A DNA stretch of 64,000 nucleotides from Chryseobacterium sp. H1D6B (GCF_029892445.1 NZ_JARXVJ010000001.1:2666001-2730000), one strand, 5' to 3'. Positions 1 to 8,956 are shown, counted from the first letter of the stretch. The notes: generated from the sequence alone by a model not told the origin. Translations and numbers: made by a program.

Positions 1-1
1 T

Positions 2-595
2 ACCAACGGACAGGAACTTCTCTATGCGAATTTTAATAAATTGTACAGAATAAATAAGGACGGAAGCGGATTAAATTTAGTGTATACTACGCCGGACGGA
101 AGTATGATCTCTGAATGCGACTGGAGCTATGACGGAAGTAAAATTGCATTGAAAACCAATGATTTTGACGGCTATAACACAAAAATTTATGTGATCGATA
201 TACTTGGAAATGTATTGAAAACAGTTCTTACTGGAGTTTCTGGGGCAAGTGGAGGCCTGCACTTTTCTGTAAACGGAGAGCTTCTTTTGTATACACATGA
301 TATCTCAAATTATCAGGATGGAACAGGGAATTACAGGCAGCTTGATTCCCATGTTTTTATGTATAATCTGATAACAAATGTTACTTATGATATTTCTTTA
401 AAGAGTAATAAACCTCTGGGTACGAATGATGCAGATCCTATATTTTCTCCAAATAATGCACAGATTCTTTTGATGAATACATCCAATGACAATATTTCAC
501 AGAAAAATATTATGACCGTCAATCTGAATAGTTTGATGACGGATCTGCCGAGAGCTGTTCTTTTTAGTAATGCAGAAATGCCTGATTATGAATGA
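2..595 (+). CDS. C-terminal part of a WD40-like/TolB-like beta-propeller protein (5' end outside window)
   Basis: The reading frame is open from the first bases of the window, so the true start lies upstream and only about 197 residues are seen. The sequence shows repeated blade-like segments: a Ser-x-Asp-Gly-Ser turn (SYDGSKIA), then hydrophobic strands ending in N- or D-rich turns, and a later SPNNAQILLMNT segment. These fit the PD40/TolB-like propeller family, often found in secreted or lipoproteins of Bacteroidota. No catalytic residues can be recognised. The gene faces the minus-strand regulator and ends at a shared hairpin. The function is unknown. Confidence 0.75.
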   Translation, partial: TNGQELLYANFNKLYRINKDGSGLNLVYTTPDGSMISECDWSYDGSKIALKTNDFDGYNTKIYVIDILGNVLKTVLTGVSGASGGLHFSVNGELLLYTHDISNYQDGTGNYRQLDSHVFMYNLITNVTYDISLKSNKPLGTNDADPIFSPNNAQILLMNTSNDNISQKNIMTVNLNSLMTDLPRAVLFSNAEMPDYE

Positions 596-604
596 TCCAG
601 AAAA

Positions 605-638
605 AATAAATTCCAAGCTTTCTAGTTTGGAATTTATT
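605..638. terminator. Bidirectional hairpin terminator
   Basis: A perfect 12-bp inverted repeat (605-616 with 627-638, stem AATAAATTCCAA) encloses a 10-nt loop. It lies between two convergent genes and is flanked by A and T runs, so it could stop transcription from both sides. Confidence 0.8.
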
Positions 639-647
639 TTACATCAA

Positions 648-1298
648 TTAATCGATCATATGATTTTCCATGGCATATCTTACAACTCCGATGGAATTTT
701 TAACGTTTAGTTTTGAAAGAATCCGCTTGCGGTGCGTTTCTACAGTATTGATGCTTATGAAAAGTTTTTCAGAGATATCTTTGCTGCTGAGTTCATCGCA
801 GATCAATTTTAAGATTTCTACTTCCCGTTTAGTTAAAGAATCCCGCATCTGAAATTTGCCGCGGCCTTGCTTTTGGCTCATGAAATCCAGCATTTTTTCT
901 TTTACATATTCGCATAAATAAGTTTCGTCCAACAATAATGCCTGGATGGATTTTAAAAATTCGTCGTAGCTGCTGTTTCTGTCCAGATAACTTTTTATTC
1001 CTTTATCAAAGAGTCTCCGAATATCAGTAATATCATAACCGTTTCCGATAATAATGATTTTAGTGTCTTTATAATGTGTTATTATATCTTCTACTAATTT
1101 ATAGATTTCCGTAAGGATTACAATGTTTGAACTTATCATAAGAAACTCTGGAGTTTCTACTGTAAGCTGTTCAGAAAGTGCTTCAGGAGAATTACAAATA
1201 TCAACCGTATTAAAAATTTTACTCTGCCTAAGAAGTTTCGATAAACCTTCAGTATATAACATAGGTTCATCAAAGATGATTAATCTTGGTTTCATCAT
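648..1298 (-). CDS. LuxR/NarL-type regulator with degenerate receiver domain
   Basis: 216 residues. Residues 1-120 have the length and hydrophobic pattern of a response-regulator receiver domain. Residues about 152-216 are a GerE/LuxR helix-turn-helix (SLTKREVEILKLI, then SINTVETHRKRI). The receiver seems unable to be phosphorylated: the expected Asp aligns with Ser56 (EFLMISSN), and the usual Thr/Ser and Lys positions read as Gly and Asp (IIIIGNG, KSYLDRN). It probably regulates transcription by protein-protein or ligand contact rather than by a histidine kinase; that is inference. No kinase gene is adjacent and no target is evident. It ends at the shared hairpin. Confidence 0.85.
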   Translation of the reverse strand: MMKPRLIIFDEPMLYTEGLSKLLRQSKIFNTVDICNSPEALSEQLTVETPEFLMISSNIVILTEIYKLVEDIITHYKDTKIIIIGNGYDITDIRRLFDKGIKSYLDRNSSYDEFLKSIQALLLDETYLCEYVKEKMLDFMSQKQGRGKFQMRDSLTKREVEILKLICDELSSKDISEKLFISINTVETHRKRILSKLNVKNSIGVVRYAMENHMID

Positions 1299-1512
1299 AA
1301 TTGGTTTTTAGATTATAAACATAGGAAAAAAACTTTAGGTTTTAAGTAGGGATTATACGGAAATTTAAATTTCACTAACGAAAATGTCAAATATGCTTGT
1401 TTTTTTTAATAATTAGTTAAAATAATCACCTTGTTTTTTAGTATTAATTAAATTTATATTTATTAGAATTGAGTTTAAAGAATTTTCTTAACCTATAAAG
1501 TGTCTTAAAAAG

Positions 1513-1983
1513 CTATTTAAACAGTATAATAGGAGCATGTTTCACTGGAAAATTAACTGAATTAGCAATAAAGCAGTACTGATTTGCTTTTTTGTGGAGT
1601 TCCCTTGCCTTTTCGATCATAGATTCTTCCATTACAACAACCGTTGGATGTAGGGTAACTTCTTTGAAATGCCCGCTTCCATTAGACGTTTCTTCCATTA
1701 TCCCTTTTGCTTTATCTGTATAGTCAATGACGATAATACCTTCCACAGAGCAGAAGTGAAGGTACCATAACATATGACAGGAAGATAGAGAAGATAAAAG
1801 CATTTCCTCAGGGTTGTGTTTTGTTTTGTCGCCGCGGAATGCAGGATCAGATGAAGCTTCAATAACTGCTTTGTTTTCAATAGAAATACTATGGCTTCTT
1901 TCATAGCTCTTGTAGCTTTCGGTTCCTTTTCCTTTATTTCCTGTCCATTGTATGGTTGTCTGGTAGTGATGTTCCTTGCTCAT
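1513..1983 (-). CDS. OsmC/Ohr-family peroxiredoxin
   Basis: 156 residues, the usual length for this family of thiol-dependent peroxide reductases. Two candidate active-site cysteines are visible: Cys69 in LSSLSSCHMLWYL and Cys137 in ANQYCFIANS; Cys78 is extra. No signal peptide, so cytoplasmic. Family members reduce organic hydroperoxides. The sequence is closer to general OsmC than to classical Ohr, so the substrate is uncertain. It stands alone, about 210 bp upstream of the LuxR-type regulator on the same strand, with no clear link to it. Confidence 0.88.
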   Translation of the reverse strand: MSKEHHYQTTIQWTGNKGKGTESYKSYERSHSISIENKAVIEASSDPAFRGDKTKHNPEEMLLSSLSSCHMLWYLHFCSVEGIIVIDYTDKAKGIMEETSNGSGHFKEVTLHPTVVVMEESMIEKARELHKKANQYCFIANSVNFPVKHAPIILFK

Positions 1984-2173
1984 TTTTACTATTTAATTTT
2001 AAATTTAGTTTTAAACTATTTTCTCCGTTATTGACATAATTTTGAAAAAAAGAAATATTTTGAAAATTTTCATGAGTTAAATTATTTTTAGAAATAGATC
2101 TCACGTTAAAAAAAATGATCAAGTTAATTTGAGATGAAAATTAATAATAAAAAGGAAAATCACCAATGAAAGT

Positions 2174-3598
2174 TTAATCTTTTATAAGTTTTTTAGTAAC
2201 AGATTTTCTATTTTTGAATGTGATTTTTGCTATGTAAATTCCCTTTGATAGCTCTGAAACATCAGTGTTATTATCCTGTATGGTTTTTAAGAATTTTCCA
2301 TCGGCAGAATAGATTTCTATTTTGTTAACCTTATCTTTTGTAGTAAAAACTAAATTTTGCTTAACCGGATTTTCAAATGTGATATCCTGATTAGATTTTT
2401 CTTTGTCTAAAGTCGACAATGTAGGATTACTTAATAAAAATTTTAAAATAGTAGTACCCCTTTCTGCAATGATATTATTGTTATTTATAATCATATCACC
2501 AATTCCTTCTGAACTTGCAGTCGTTTCCGAATAATAATTAAAAATAGGGTCTACAGCTCCTGTTGGCGTAAGTTTAGAAATGAAAAATGTTTCTCCCATT
2601 GAGCCTGTTTGTCCTGCAATATAATAATTGCCGTTTTTTTCAACAACAGAAGATATGTTGGTAATAGTAAAAGGATATGAATTGCTGCTGTCAAAGACAA
2701 AAGAGCTGTCGTAGGCTCCGATTGAATTAATCCTGAAAATTTCATTATTCATATTATAACAAATAATGTTGTTATTACTATCCATAAAAGCGGTTCCTAC
2801 CATTCCGGGACTTGTGGTAAAGGCTAAAGTTCCATTGTTTCCAAAGCTGGTAAGAGGCTGTCCGTTGCCGTTGTATTTTTCTAACCCTCCATTAGGGTAT
2901 GTTGTATTTGCATTGGTATAACTATGATCGCTGATAAGGGTTATAATATTTGACTGGCTGTCTAAGAATACAAAATTTCCCATAGTGTTTATAGAACCGT
3001 TGTTACCAAATGTGGTGTCTATGTTTCCATCATTGTTGAGCCTGTGAATACTTTTATAAAAATTAGATTGTTCATCAGTTGACAGTCCGTAGATAATTAT
3101 TTTGTTGTTTTGAAGATATAAGCCATAACCATAGCTATTGAAATCAGTATAAACATTGGCAATTTTTGAAACCCCATTAATGCCAAAAGCAGTATCAAGT
3201 TGTCCATTAGGTAAAACTCTCACGATAACAGATCCATCAGTATTAAAATCATAAATCAAAAGTTTGCCGTCTGTTTGTTTTGTTAATTGACTGTCTACTC
3301 CTGCATAATAATTGCTGATTACGGTTTCTCCATTATTTCCGAAAGAAGAGTCTAGTGTTCCGTTAGGATTAAGTTTTGAGATAACACATTCAGGACTGCC
3401 TAAAGAAGCATTATCTCTGGCATAAGTAAAATAGATACTTCCATCGGTATTTTTAATTATTTTTTTTCGATAGCTGGTATTAATGCTTGCTGTAACAGTA
3501 TATTTTCCGGTTGAAGCGAAACTGTTGTCATAAGAAACGATCTGTGCGCATACATTCTGAATGATCAAAATGAATGCAAGGAGTAATTTTTTTTTCAT
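2174..3598 (-). CDS. Secreted delta-60 repeat protein with type IX secretion sorting tail
   Basis: 474 residues. A signal peptide covers residues 1-18 (MKKKLLLAFILIIQNVCAQ). The body is a series of delta-60 (DUF5122) repeats, each with the pattern N-x-N/D-G-x-L-D-x-x-F-G-x-N-G, for example NPNGTLDSSFGNNG and LPNGQLDTAFGINGV. These probably form a beta-propeller. The last 75 residues are a type A Por-secretion sorting domain (VNKIEIYSADGKFLKTI, then a GIYIAKI segment and a basic end), which directs export by the type IX system and surface attachment or release. No enzymatic motif is seen. It is a single gene, ending about 70 bp after the RNase G terminator hairpin on the same strand. Confidence 0.9.
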   Translation of the reverse strand: MKKKLLLAFILIIQNVCAQIVSYDNSFASTGKYTVTASINTSYRKKIIKNTDGSIYFTYARDNASLGSPECVISKLNPNGTLDSSFGNNGETVISNYYAGVDSQLTKQTDGKLLIYDFNTDGSVIVRVLPNGQLDTAFGINGVSKIANVYTDFNSYGYGLYLQNNKIIIYGLSTDEQSNFYKSIHRLNNDGNIDTTFGNNGSINTMGNFVFLDSQSNIITLISDHSYTNANTTYPNGGLEKYNGNGQPLTSFGNNGTLAFTTSPGMVGTAFMDSNNNIICYNMNNEIFRINSIGAYDSSFVFDSSNSYPFTITNISSVVEKNGNYYIAGQTGSMGETFFISKLTPTGAVDPIFNYYSETTASSEGIGDMIINNNNIIAERGTTILKFLLSNPTLSTLDKEKSNQDITFENPVKQNLVFTTKDKVNKIEIYSADGKFLKTIQDNNTDVSELSKGIYIAKITFKNRKSVTKKLIKD

Positions 3599-3626
3599 TG
3601 TGTTGTTTAAAATTGATACAAAAATA

Positions 3627-3655
3627 GAAAAAAAGCCTCTAGAAAACTAGAGGCT
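3627..3655 (-). terminator. Terminator of the HU / 29-aa protein / rng group
   Basis: A perfect 9-bp stem (AGCCTCTAG 3634-3642 with 3647-3655) has a 4-nt loop. On the minus strand it is followed by a run of seven T. It sits 12 bp after the rng stop codon. Confidence 0.9.
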
Positions 3656-3667
3656 GTAAATTTTGTA

Positions 3668-5227
3668 TTAATTAGAATATCCGCTCAATTCTTCTTTTTT
3701 CGAATTGTAAATTTTGTATTCTAAATATTTAAAAGAATCCCTTGGGACAATGGTTACCCATTTTCTGTATTTGATGAACCATTTCATCTGGATGCTTTTT
3801 ATTCCTTTAGTAAGGTAAGCTTCTACAAATGGATGTACATGCAGATATAATTTTCCTTTATCTTTCTGCATAATGTTTCTGATGGTTTCACCCATTCTTT
3901 CCACAATAACAATAGGAGCTACAATTTCTCCGTCTTTGTTTGGGTTTTCTTCTTTTGTTTCGATTTGTTTTTCCGGACGGTTTCTTTGTCTGGTAATCTG
4001 TATCAAACCAAATTTACTTGGCGGTAAAATTTTGTGGCGTGCTTTGTCACGCTTCATTTCTTCTTTAAGATGTTCGTACAAATCTCTTCGGTGGTCGGCG
4101 TTGATCATATCAATAAAATCGATAACGATAATACCTCCCATATCACGAAGACGCAGCTGTCTCGCGATCTCTGTAGCGGCCATTTTGTTCACGTTTAGAG
4201 CGTGTTCTTTGTTGGCTGCATTGCCTACTGTGATGTTATTACCGGAGTTTACATCTACTACGTGTAATGCTTCAGTATGTTCAATGACAAGATAAGCACC
4301 TTTTGAACTTGGAATATTAACGTGTTTTCCAAAACTCTGTTTAAGCTGTTTTTCAACGTTGTAATATTCCAGAAGAGGAATGTGGGAATCATAAAACTGG
4401 ACAATATTTTTTCTTTCAGGGGCAATTACTTCTAGGTAATTTTCCATTTCATGAACCATTTTTTCGTCATCACACATGATGCTTACGAAATCCTGATTAA
4501 AATTGTCTCTTATGATCGCAGAAGCTTTGTCTTCTTCGCTTAATACTTTAGATGGAACTTTATTTTTCTGAATGTTTTTAAAAGTGCTTTCCCATTTCTG
4601 AATCAGCTGATTCATGTCATTATGAAGGTCTGCTACTTTTTTTCCCTCAGCAACTGTTCTGATTATCACCCCGAATCCTTCAGGCTTTATACTTTCAATC
4701 AGGGTTCTGAGTCTTTCTTTTTCTTCAGAACTTCTAATTTTTTTAGATATAGAAACTTTATTATCGAAAGGGATAAGAACCAAAAAACGTCCTGTTAAAG
4801 AAATCTGTGTAGAAATTCTCGGACCTTTTGTAGAAATTGGTTCTTTAGTGATCTGAAGCAGAATAACGTCATCTTTAGCGATTACTTTTTCTACTGTTCC
4901 ATTTTTGTCAATTTCGGGTTGTATTTCGAAACTTTTTAAGCTTGAAATGCTTTGCTTTTTTGAAGTGGTGTCTTTTAGGAATTTTTTATAAGTAAGATAT
5001 TGAGGTCCTAAATCCTGATAATGCAGAAAAGCATCTTTGTCGTAACCGATGTTTACAAACGCTGCATTAAGGTTAGGAGCCAGTTTTTTTACTCTTCCTA
5101 TAAATAAATCTCCAACTACAAAATCATTTTTGTCCTCTTCCTCATGAAGTTCGCATAGTCTTCCATCTTCCAGCAGTGCAATTTTTGTAAGTTCATCTTC
5201 ATGAGAAACTATTAGTTCTTTCTTCAT
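3668..5227 (-). CDS. rng: Ribonuclease G (Rne/Rng family endoribonuclease)
   Basis: 519 residues, the length of RNase G rather than RNase E: there is no long scaffold tail. An S1 RNA-binding domain lies at about residues 37-125 (GDLFIGRVKKL...AFVNIGYDKDAFLHYQDL). The two metal-binding catalytic aspartates align as Asp325 (DVNSG) and Asp370 (DFIDM). The family cleaves single-stranded RNA in rRNA maturation and mRNA decay. It is the last gene of a minus-strand group after HU and a 29-residue basic protein, and it ends at a strong terminator. Confidence 0.95.
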   Translation of the reverse strand: MKKELIVSHEDELTKIALLEDGRLCELHEEEDKNDFVVGDLFIGRVKKLAPNLNAAFVNIGYDKDAFLHYQDLGPQYLTYKKFLKDTTSKKQSISSLKSFEIQPEIDKNGTVEKVIAKDDVILLQITKEPISTKGPRISTQISLTGRFLVLIPFDNKVSISKKIRSSEEKERLRTLIESIKPEGFGVIIRTVAEGKKVADLHNDMNQLIQKWESTFKNIQKNKVPSKVLSEEDKASAIIRDNFNQDFVSIMCDDEKMVHEMENYLEVIAPERKNIVQFYDSHIPLLEYYNVEKQLKQSFGKHVNIPSSKGAYLVIEHTEALHVVDVNSGNNITVGNAANKEHALNVNKMAATEIARQLRLRDMGGIIVIDFIDMINADHRRDLYEHLKEEMKRDKARHKILPPSKFGLIQITRQRNRPEKQIETKEENPNKDGEIVAPIVIVERMGETIRNIMQKDKGKLYLHVHPFVEAYLTKGIKSIQMKWFIKYRKWVTIVPRDSFKYLEYKIYNSKKEELSGYSN

Positions 5228-5462
5228 TTTGTTATAAGATAAAATTGTTAAGATTATAGGAAATAGGCATGGTTTACTAAATATATTTTAAATTTAAGAA
5301 TTAGCAGTTAAAATAATCATACTTTATTAAAAAAAAATACAAAACCACTCCTTATTTTCACGAAATCTCATTATTTGCACAAACAAAAATATAGTCGGTG
5401 AATATTAAAAAAATTAAAAGCACCAACTATATTATTATATTGTAGATCTCGAGAAAAAGAGA

Positions 5463-5552
5463 TTATTTTTTCTTATGTCTGTTCGCTCTTCTTCTTTTCT
5501 TTCTTTTGTGTGTTGCAACCTTGTGTCTTTTTCTTTTCTTTCCGCTTGGCAT
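5463..5552 (-). CDS. 29-residue, extremely basic small protein, probable ribosomal component
   Basis: The frame starts with ATG at 5552 and reads MPSGKKRKRHKVATHKR, then a further 12 residues almost all Lys, Arg or His, and stops at TAA. About 60% of residues are Lys or Arg and none is acidic. Small proteins beginning MPSGKKRKRHK are, from memory, conserved across Bacteroidota, and a similar tiny protein has been reported as a ribosomal subunit protein in flavobacteria; I cannot check which name applies. It lies 42 bp after HU and upstream of rng, both of which act on nucleic acid. Gene finders often miss it because of its size. It differs from ribosomal protein Thx, which starts with a different motif. 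Confidence 0.75.
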   Translation of the reverse strand: MPSGKKRKRHKVATHKRKKRRRANRHKKK

Positions 5553-5594
5553 AATTTTAATTTTTTAGTAACTAGTTAATATTCAGTTAATTTT

Positions 5595-5885
5595 TTATTT
5601 TACTGCAACTTTGGTTTTTACTTTCTCAACAAAAGATTTTGAAGGTTTGAAAGCAGGAATGTTATGAGCAGGTATTTCAATTGCAGTGTTCTTAGAAATA
5701 TTTCTTCCTGTTTTAGCAGCTCTTGTCTTAATGATAAAAGAACCAAAACCTCTTAGATAAACATTATCCCCATTATACATAGAAGTCCTGATCTCCTGCA
5801 TAAAAGCTTCTACAACTTTCTGTGTTTCATTCTTTTCTGTTCCCAACTTATTTGAGATGGTGTTTACCAATTCTGCCTTTGTCAT
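5595..5885 (-). CDS. HU-family histone-like DNA-binding protein
   Basis: 96 residues, full length for HU/IHF. Typical features are the N-terminal dimerisation helices (MTKAELVNTISNKLG), the GFGSF turn (YLRGFGSFIIKTR), and the DNA-intercalating arm with a conserved Pro (GRNISKNTAIEIPAHNIPAFKPSK). The lysine-rich end is common in Bacteroidota. It compacts and bends DNA. It is the first gene of the group that continues with the 29-residue basic protein and RNase G. Whether it acts as a homodimer or pairs with another HU cannot be told. Confidence 0.94.
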   Translation of the reverse strand: MTKAELVNTISNKLGTEKNETQKVVEAFMQEIRTSMYNGDNVYLRGFGSFIIKTRAAKTGRNISKNTAIEIPAHNIPAFKPSKSFVEKVKTKVAVK

Positions 5886-6021
5886 TTCCTTTTTAAATTT
5901 TAAATTTTAGGTGTGCAAATTTAGTTAAAAAAATTGAATACTAGCAAATTAGTGTGGAAAAATTTTAGTTAAGATATTGAGGTTTTTATGTTTACTATGT
6001 ATTAATAAAAGGTTAAGATAC

Positions 6022-6693
6022 TTACATACTCGAATTGTAATATCCGTTCTCTACGCAGAAGCGGATGAGATGGAGCTTTGTTTTCAATCCCAATTTTTCC
6101 GTAAGCCTGTTGATATACGTGTCGATTGTCCTTGTGCTCAGATTGAGCTTTTCCCCTATTTCCTTGTTGCTGAAGCCTTCATAGCAGAATTTCATCAATT
6201 GAATTTCTGTAGGAGAGAGTTCTTCCTGGCTTTTTTTCTGGCGGTCCATATATTCCTGAACAGCAAGAGGCTGCTGCTCCCATTCTTTGGAATAGGCTTC
6301 ATAATCAAAGTTATTTAAAATCACCTGACCTTTAACAATATCTTTAATAATGTCGCTTCTTTTCTGGCAGTAATACGTATTTGGAATTTTTGAAAGAATA
6401 TCAGCCATATCTTCCTGATAGGTTCCGGAATAAGTGATGATAGGTGTTTCTGTATTGTTTTTTCTGATGTATTTTATAGCTTCAATACCGCTTAGTACCG
6501 GCATGAAAAGTTCTATTAGGAATACATCTTCCTGTCTTCTGTAAATTTTGTTTACAAGTTCATGACCGTTATTACAATCATTAAGAAGCATACAAAAAGG
6601 ATTTTCTATAAGCGTTTTGATCATTATTTTCTTGAAATAAAAATCACTGTCTGCTATAGAAAATCGCACAGTATTGTTTAAAAATTTACTCAC
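6022..6693 (-). CDS. LuxR-type response regulator with Glu in place of the phospho-acceptor Asp
   Basis: 223 residues. The receiver domain covers about residues 8-125 and the GerE/LuxR helix-turn-helix about 155-220 (ELSPTEIQLMKFC, then NLSTRTIDTYINRL). The phospho-acceptor segment reads DVFLIELFMPVLSGIEAI, so the catalytic Asp is Glu61, a change that often mimics phosphorylation. The rest of the receiver is well kept: acidic Asp15/Asp17, Ser in ITYSGT, Lys in YYCQKRSD. The gene is divergent from the type VI secretion genes starting at 6877, with about 180 bp between them, so it is the best local candidate for their regulator (inference from position). No sensor kinase gene is nearby. Confidence 0.88.
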   Translation of the reverse strand: MSKFLNNTVRFSIADSDFYFKKIMIKTLIENPFCMLLNDCNNGHELVNKIYRRQEDVFLIELFMPVLSGIEAIKYIRKNNTETPIITYSGTYQEDMADILSKIPNTYYCQKRSDIIKDIVKGQVILNNFDYEAYSKEWEQQPLAVQEYMDRQKKSQEELSPTEIQLMKFCYEGFSNKEIGEKLNLSTRTIDTYINRLTEKLGLKTKLHLIRFCVENGYYNSSM

Positions 6694-6876
6694 TTAATAG
6701 GATATCAATTTGGCGGATGATAATTAAAATTCAGATGCCTAATTTAGGAAAAACTTATGAATATGAAAGTTAATCTTAAATTAAATTAGAAATGTGCTCA
6801 ATTATAGAAGAAAAGTTAGATATTGTGCATGAATTTTTTTTTTTATATTTTCACAGGCCAAACAAATCACAAACAT

Positions 6877-7413
6877 ATGTCTTCGAACAGGGAGAAAAAA
6901 TTAAACACATCAGACGTAAGGATGGGCATTTGGAAATTTGCTTTATCTTTTATTGTTTTATCTGCAGTATCCTTTTGTGCAGTATTTTTCTTTTTCAAAA
7001 GCTATGATATTCAAAGAAAAGGAATTCAAAAAGAGGCAGATAATTACAAAGAAATGCTGCTGCGCAGTGACCTTCTGAGAATACAGGTTGATAGTATTTA
7101 TTACAGAATGAGCCAGCTGGACGTTAGAAAAGTAGATAATGATATTATTCTCAGGAATTATATCATAGATAATGTGAGAGACGCCCGAAACATTATGGGT
7201 CCCGACAGTGCGACCAATTTTAAACACTATTCTACTTTATTAAAGAACGTAGTCCCTATTATCAATTTAAAAAATGAGATCATTGCTGTTGACGGCAGAA
7301 AACAGATCGCAATCAGGAATTTGAACGAATGTATGGGGAAGGATATGAATTTAAAGCGTGAATTGAAGGTAGATCCTACAAGAAAATTCACCGGAAGCAG
7401 AAGAGGAAGATAA
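6877..7413 (+). CDS. tssO: Type VI secretion envelope protein TssO (subtype iii)
   Basis: 178 residues from the ATG at 6877; an earlier ATG at 6823 would add 18 residues of poor quality before the natural MSSNREKK start. One membrane segment (about residues 17-37, FALSFIVLSAVSFCAVFFFF) follows a short cytoplasmic head. The remaining 140 residues are a helical periplasmic part with a basic tail ending GSRRGR. TssO belongs to the TssN-O-P-Q-R trans-envelope complex that replaces TssJ/L/M in Bacteroidota systems. Assignment rests on topology, length and on its place three genes before TssR. It is the first gene of the secretion locus, 12 bp before a similar protein. Confidence 0.7.
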   Translation: MSSNREKKLNTSDVRMGIWKFALSFIVLSAVSFCAVFFFFKSYDIQRKGIQKEADNYKEMLLRSDLLRIQVDSIYYRMSQLDVRKVDNDIILRNYIIDNVRDARNIMGPDSATNFKHYSTLLKNVVPIINLKNEIIAVDGRKQIAIRNLNECMGKDMNLKRELKVDPTRKFTGSRRGR

Positions 7414-7425
7414 AAAATATAAGTT

Positions 7426-7950
7426 ATGCAGGGACAAATTACACTATCTAAAAAGGAAAAGCATTACCAGTTTCTTTATCTGCTGCTGATGCTGTTTGCA
7501 GGGATTATATTCTTAGGAATAATCTTTTTAAAGGGATTTGAATCGCCTTTTTCAGATTCGGATACACTTGCGGTACAAAATCTGGAACAGAAAGCCAAAT
7601 TCGACCGCCAGCAGAAATTAGTTCAGCCTGTACTGGACAGTACATTTGCAAAAATTACCAGGCTTACAGACCAAGCAGGACAGTCGTTTGAGGAAAATGA
7701 GATCATGACTAAGATCAATGATGTGGAGAATTCGTTTAATAATACTGATGTCCGCGATATTAGAAGAGATGCCTATCCGCAGATCGCCCATTTCTATAAA
7801 ATGTATTTTGATGATAAGAAGCGCATTTCAGCTGAAACCGAAAATATAAAGAAGTTTGAAAAACAGTTTGAGGACTGCTCAATAGGTTTTAAAGAAACTA
7901 AAAGCCAGCTTATGCAGCGTCAGAATACCATAAGATCCAGAACTCAATAA
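7426..7950 (+). CDS. Second TssO-like single-pass type VI secretion envelope protein (TssO/TssP type)
   Basis: 174 residues with the same plan as the preceding protein: a short cytoplasmic head, one membrane helix (about residues 16-37, LYLLLMLFAGIIFLGIIFL), and a periplasmic helical region rich in Gln, Lys and Asp, probably coiled-coil at 120-170. The two share topology more than sequence, so this may be a TssO paralog or the subunit called TssP in some annotations; I cannot separate these. It lies 12 bp after the first gene and 45 bp before the PKD protein, clearly one operon. Expected role: inner-membrane part of the subtype iii envelope complex. Confidence 0.6.
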   Translation: MQGQITLSKKEKHYQFLYLLLMLFAGIIFLGIIFLKGFESPFSDSDTLAVQNLEQKAKFDRQQKLVQPVLDSTFAKITRLTDQAGQSFEENEIMTKINDVENSFNNTDVRDIRRDAYPQIAHFYKMYFDDKKRISAETENIKKFEKQFEDCSIGFKETKSQLMQRQNTIRSRTQ

Positions 7951-7995
7951 TAGACTGACACATTAAAAAGACACATCACTTCACAAATATTAACT

Positions 7996-8907
7996 ATGAA
8001 TTATTTTCAAAAGAACAAAAAGAACATTATTATCGGTGTTATTTCGGCGCTTCTTATTGCTGCCCTCGTCATATTGTGGCTTCAGAAAAAAGTCATTCAT
8101 TCAGCCGATGATATTATAGGAATTGTATCCCCTAATTCATTAGCGGTAGGAGATACACTCGTATTTGAAGACAAAACCCAATTCGCAAAATTCAAAAGAT
8201 GGAATTTTGGAGACGGAGCTACTTCTGATAAGAGCAGCGGTATTCACTTTTACAGCAAACCGGGATATTATCAGATTGTATTGACTATTGATAATAAATA
8301 CAATAAATACTTCCCTGTTTTAGTGTCTGCGAGGAATATGCCCAAGCCTGTGGATACAGTTACTTCCAAAACAGTAATAGATGCACCGTCTCAGGCCTGG
8401 CAGTTTGAGGATGTACAGTTCCGTGCTATTTCTGAAGCAAAACAGTTTACCTGGAAGTTTGGAGAAACCGGAAAAATCGATTCCAAAGAAAAACTTGCGA
8501 TTTACTCTTATAAGAAACCTGGAGATTACACAGTGACTCTTTATACTGAGGAAAATATCGAACCTATCATTCATCATATAAAAATTCTTCCAGGTTATAA
8601 TTCTTTAAATGATGATGAAGTAAGAGTAGAAGATGCCTATGCAAAAATAGATGATGATTTCAAATATCATTTGCAGCAGATCGCTAACGGAAACAGTTTT
8701 AATACCCACTACAATTATTTACTGCAGAAATATTTATGCAACAATGAAAATACTGTAGTAAAAGTAAACGACAGTAAGACCAATAACTTTTACATGTTTT
8801 GTGCAGGGCTTCAGTTTGACAAAAATACTGTGATCCAGACTGTAAAAGTGAATTTTGATGATGCACAGAATTGTGTAACCAAAGTTGATATCAACCAAAG
8901 CAAATAA
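7996..8907 (+). CDS. PKD-domain membrane-anchored type VI secretion protein (candidate TssP)
   Basis: 303 residues. An N-terminal membrane anchor (about residues 10-29, IIIGVISALLIAALVILWL) is followed by two PKD/Ig-like domains. The first has the hallmark RWNFGDGATSD and PGYYQIVLTI; the second has TWKFGETGKID and KPGDYTVTLYT. The last 100 residues are a separate small domain with several Asn and Lys. PKD domains are extracytoplasmic contact modules, so this protein likely bridges the inner-membrane TssO proteins and the TssR lipoprotein in the periplasm. Its place directly before tssR supports a structural role; the name TssP is tentative. Confidence 0.6.
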   Translation: MNYFQKNKKNIIIGVISALLIAALVILWLQKKVIHSADDIIGIVSPNSLAVGDTLVFEDKTQFAKFKRWNFGDGATSDKSSGIHFYSKPGYYQIVLTIDNKYNKYFPVLVSARNMPKPVDTVTSKTVIDAPSQAWQFEDVQFRAISEAKQFTWKFGETGKIDSKEKLAIYSYKKPGDYTVTLYTEENIEPIIHHIKILPGYNSLNDDEVRVEDAYAKIDDDFKYHLQQIANGNSFNTHYNYLLQKYLCNNENTVVKVNDSKTNNFYMFCAGLQFDKNTVIQTVKVNFDDAQNCVTKVDINQSK

Positions 8908-8956
8908 ATTATTGTCCAGATATTTTGGACCCACCGCCAATCATAAAATAAATAGG

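Noticed and set aside
6823-6876. Upstream ATG extending TssO by 18 residues
   Set aside because: Adds a Phe/Tyr-rich leader before a natural start; the region lies over T-rich promoter-like DNA.
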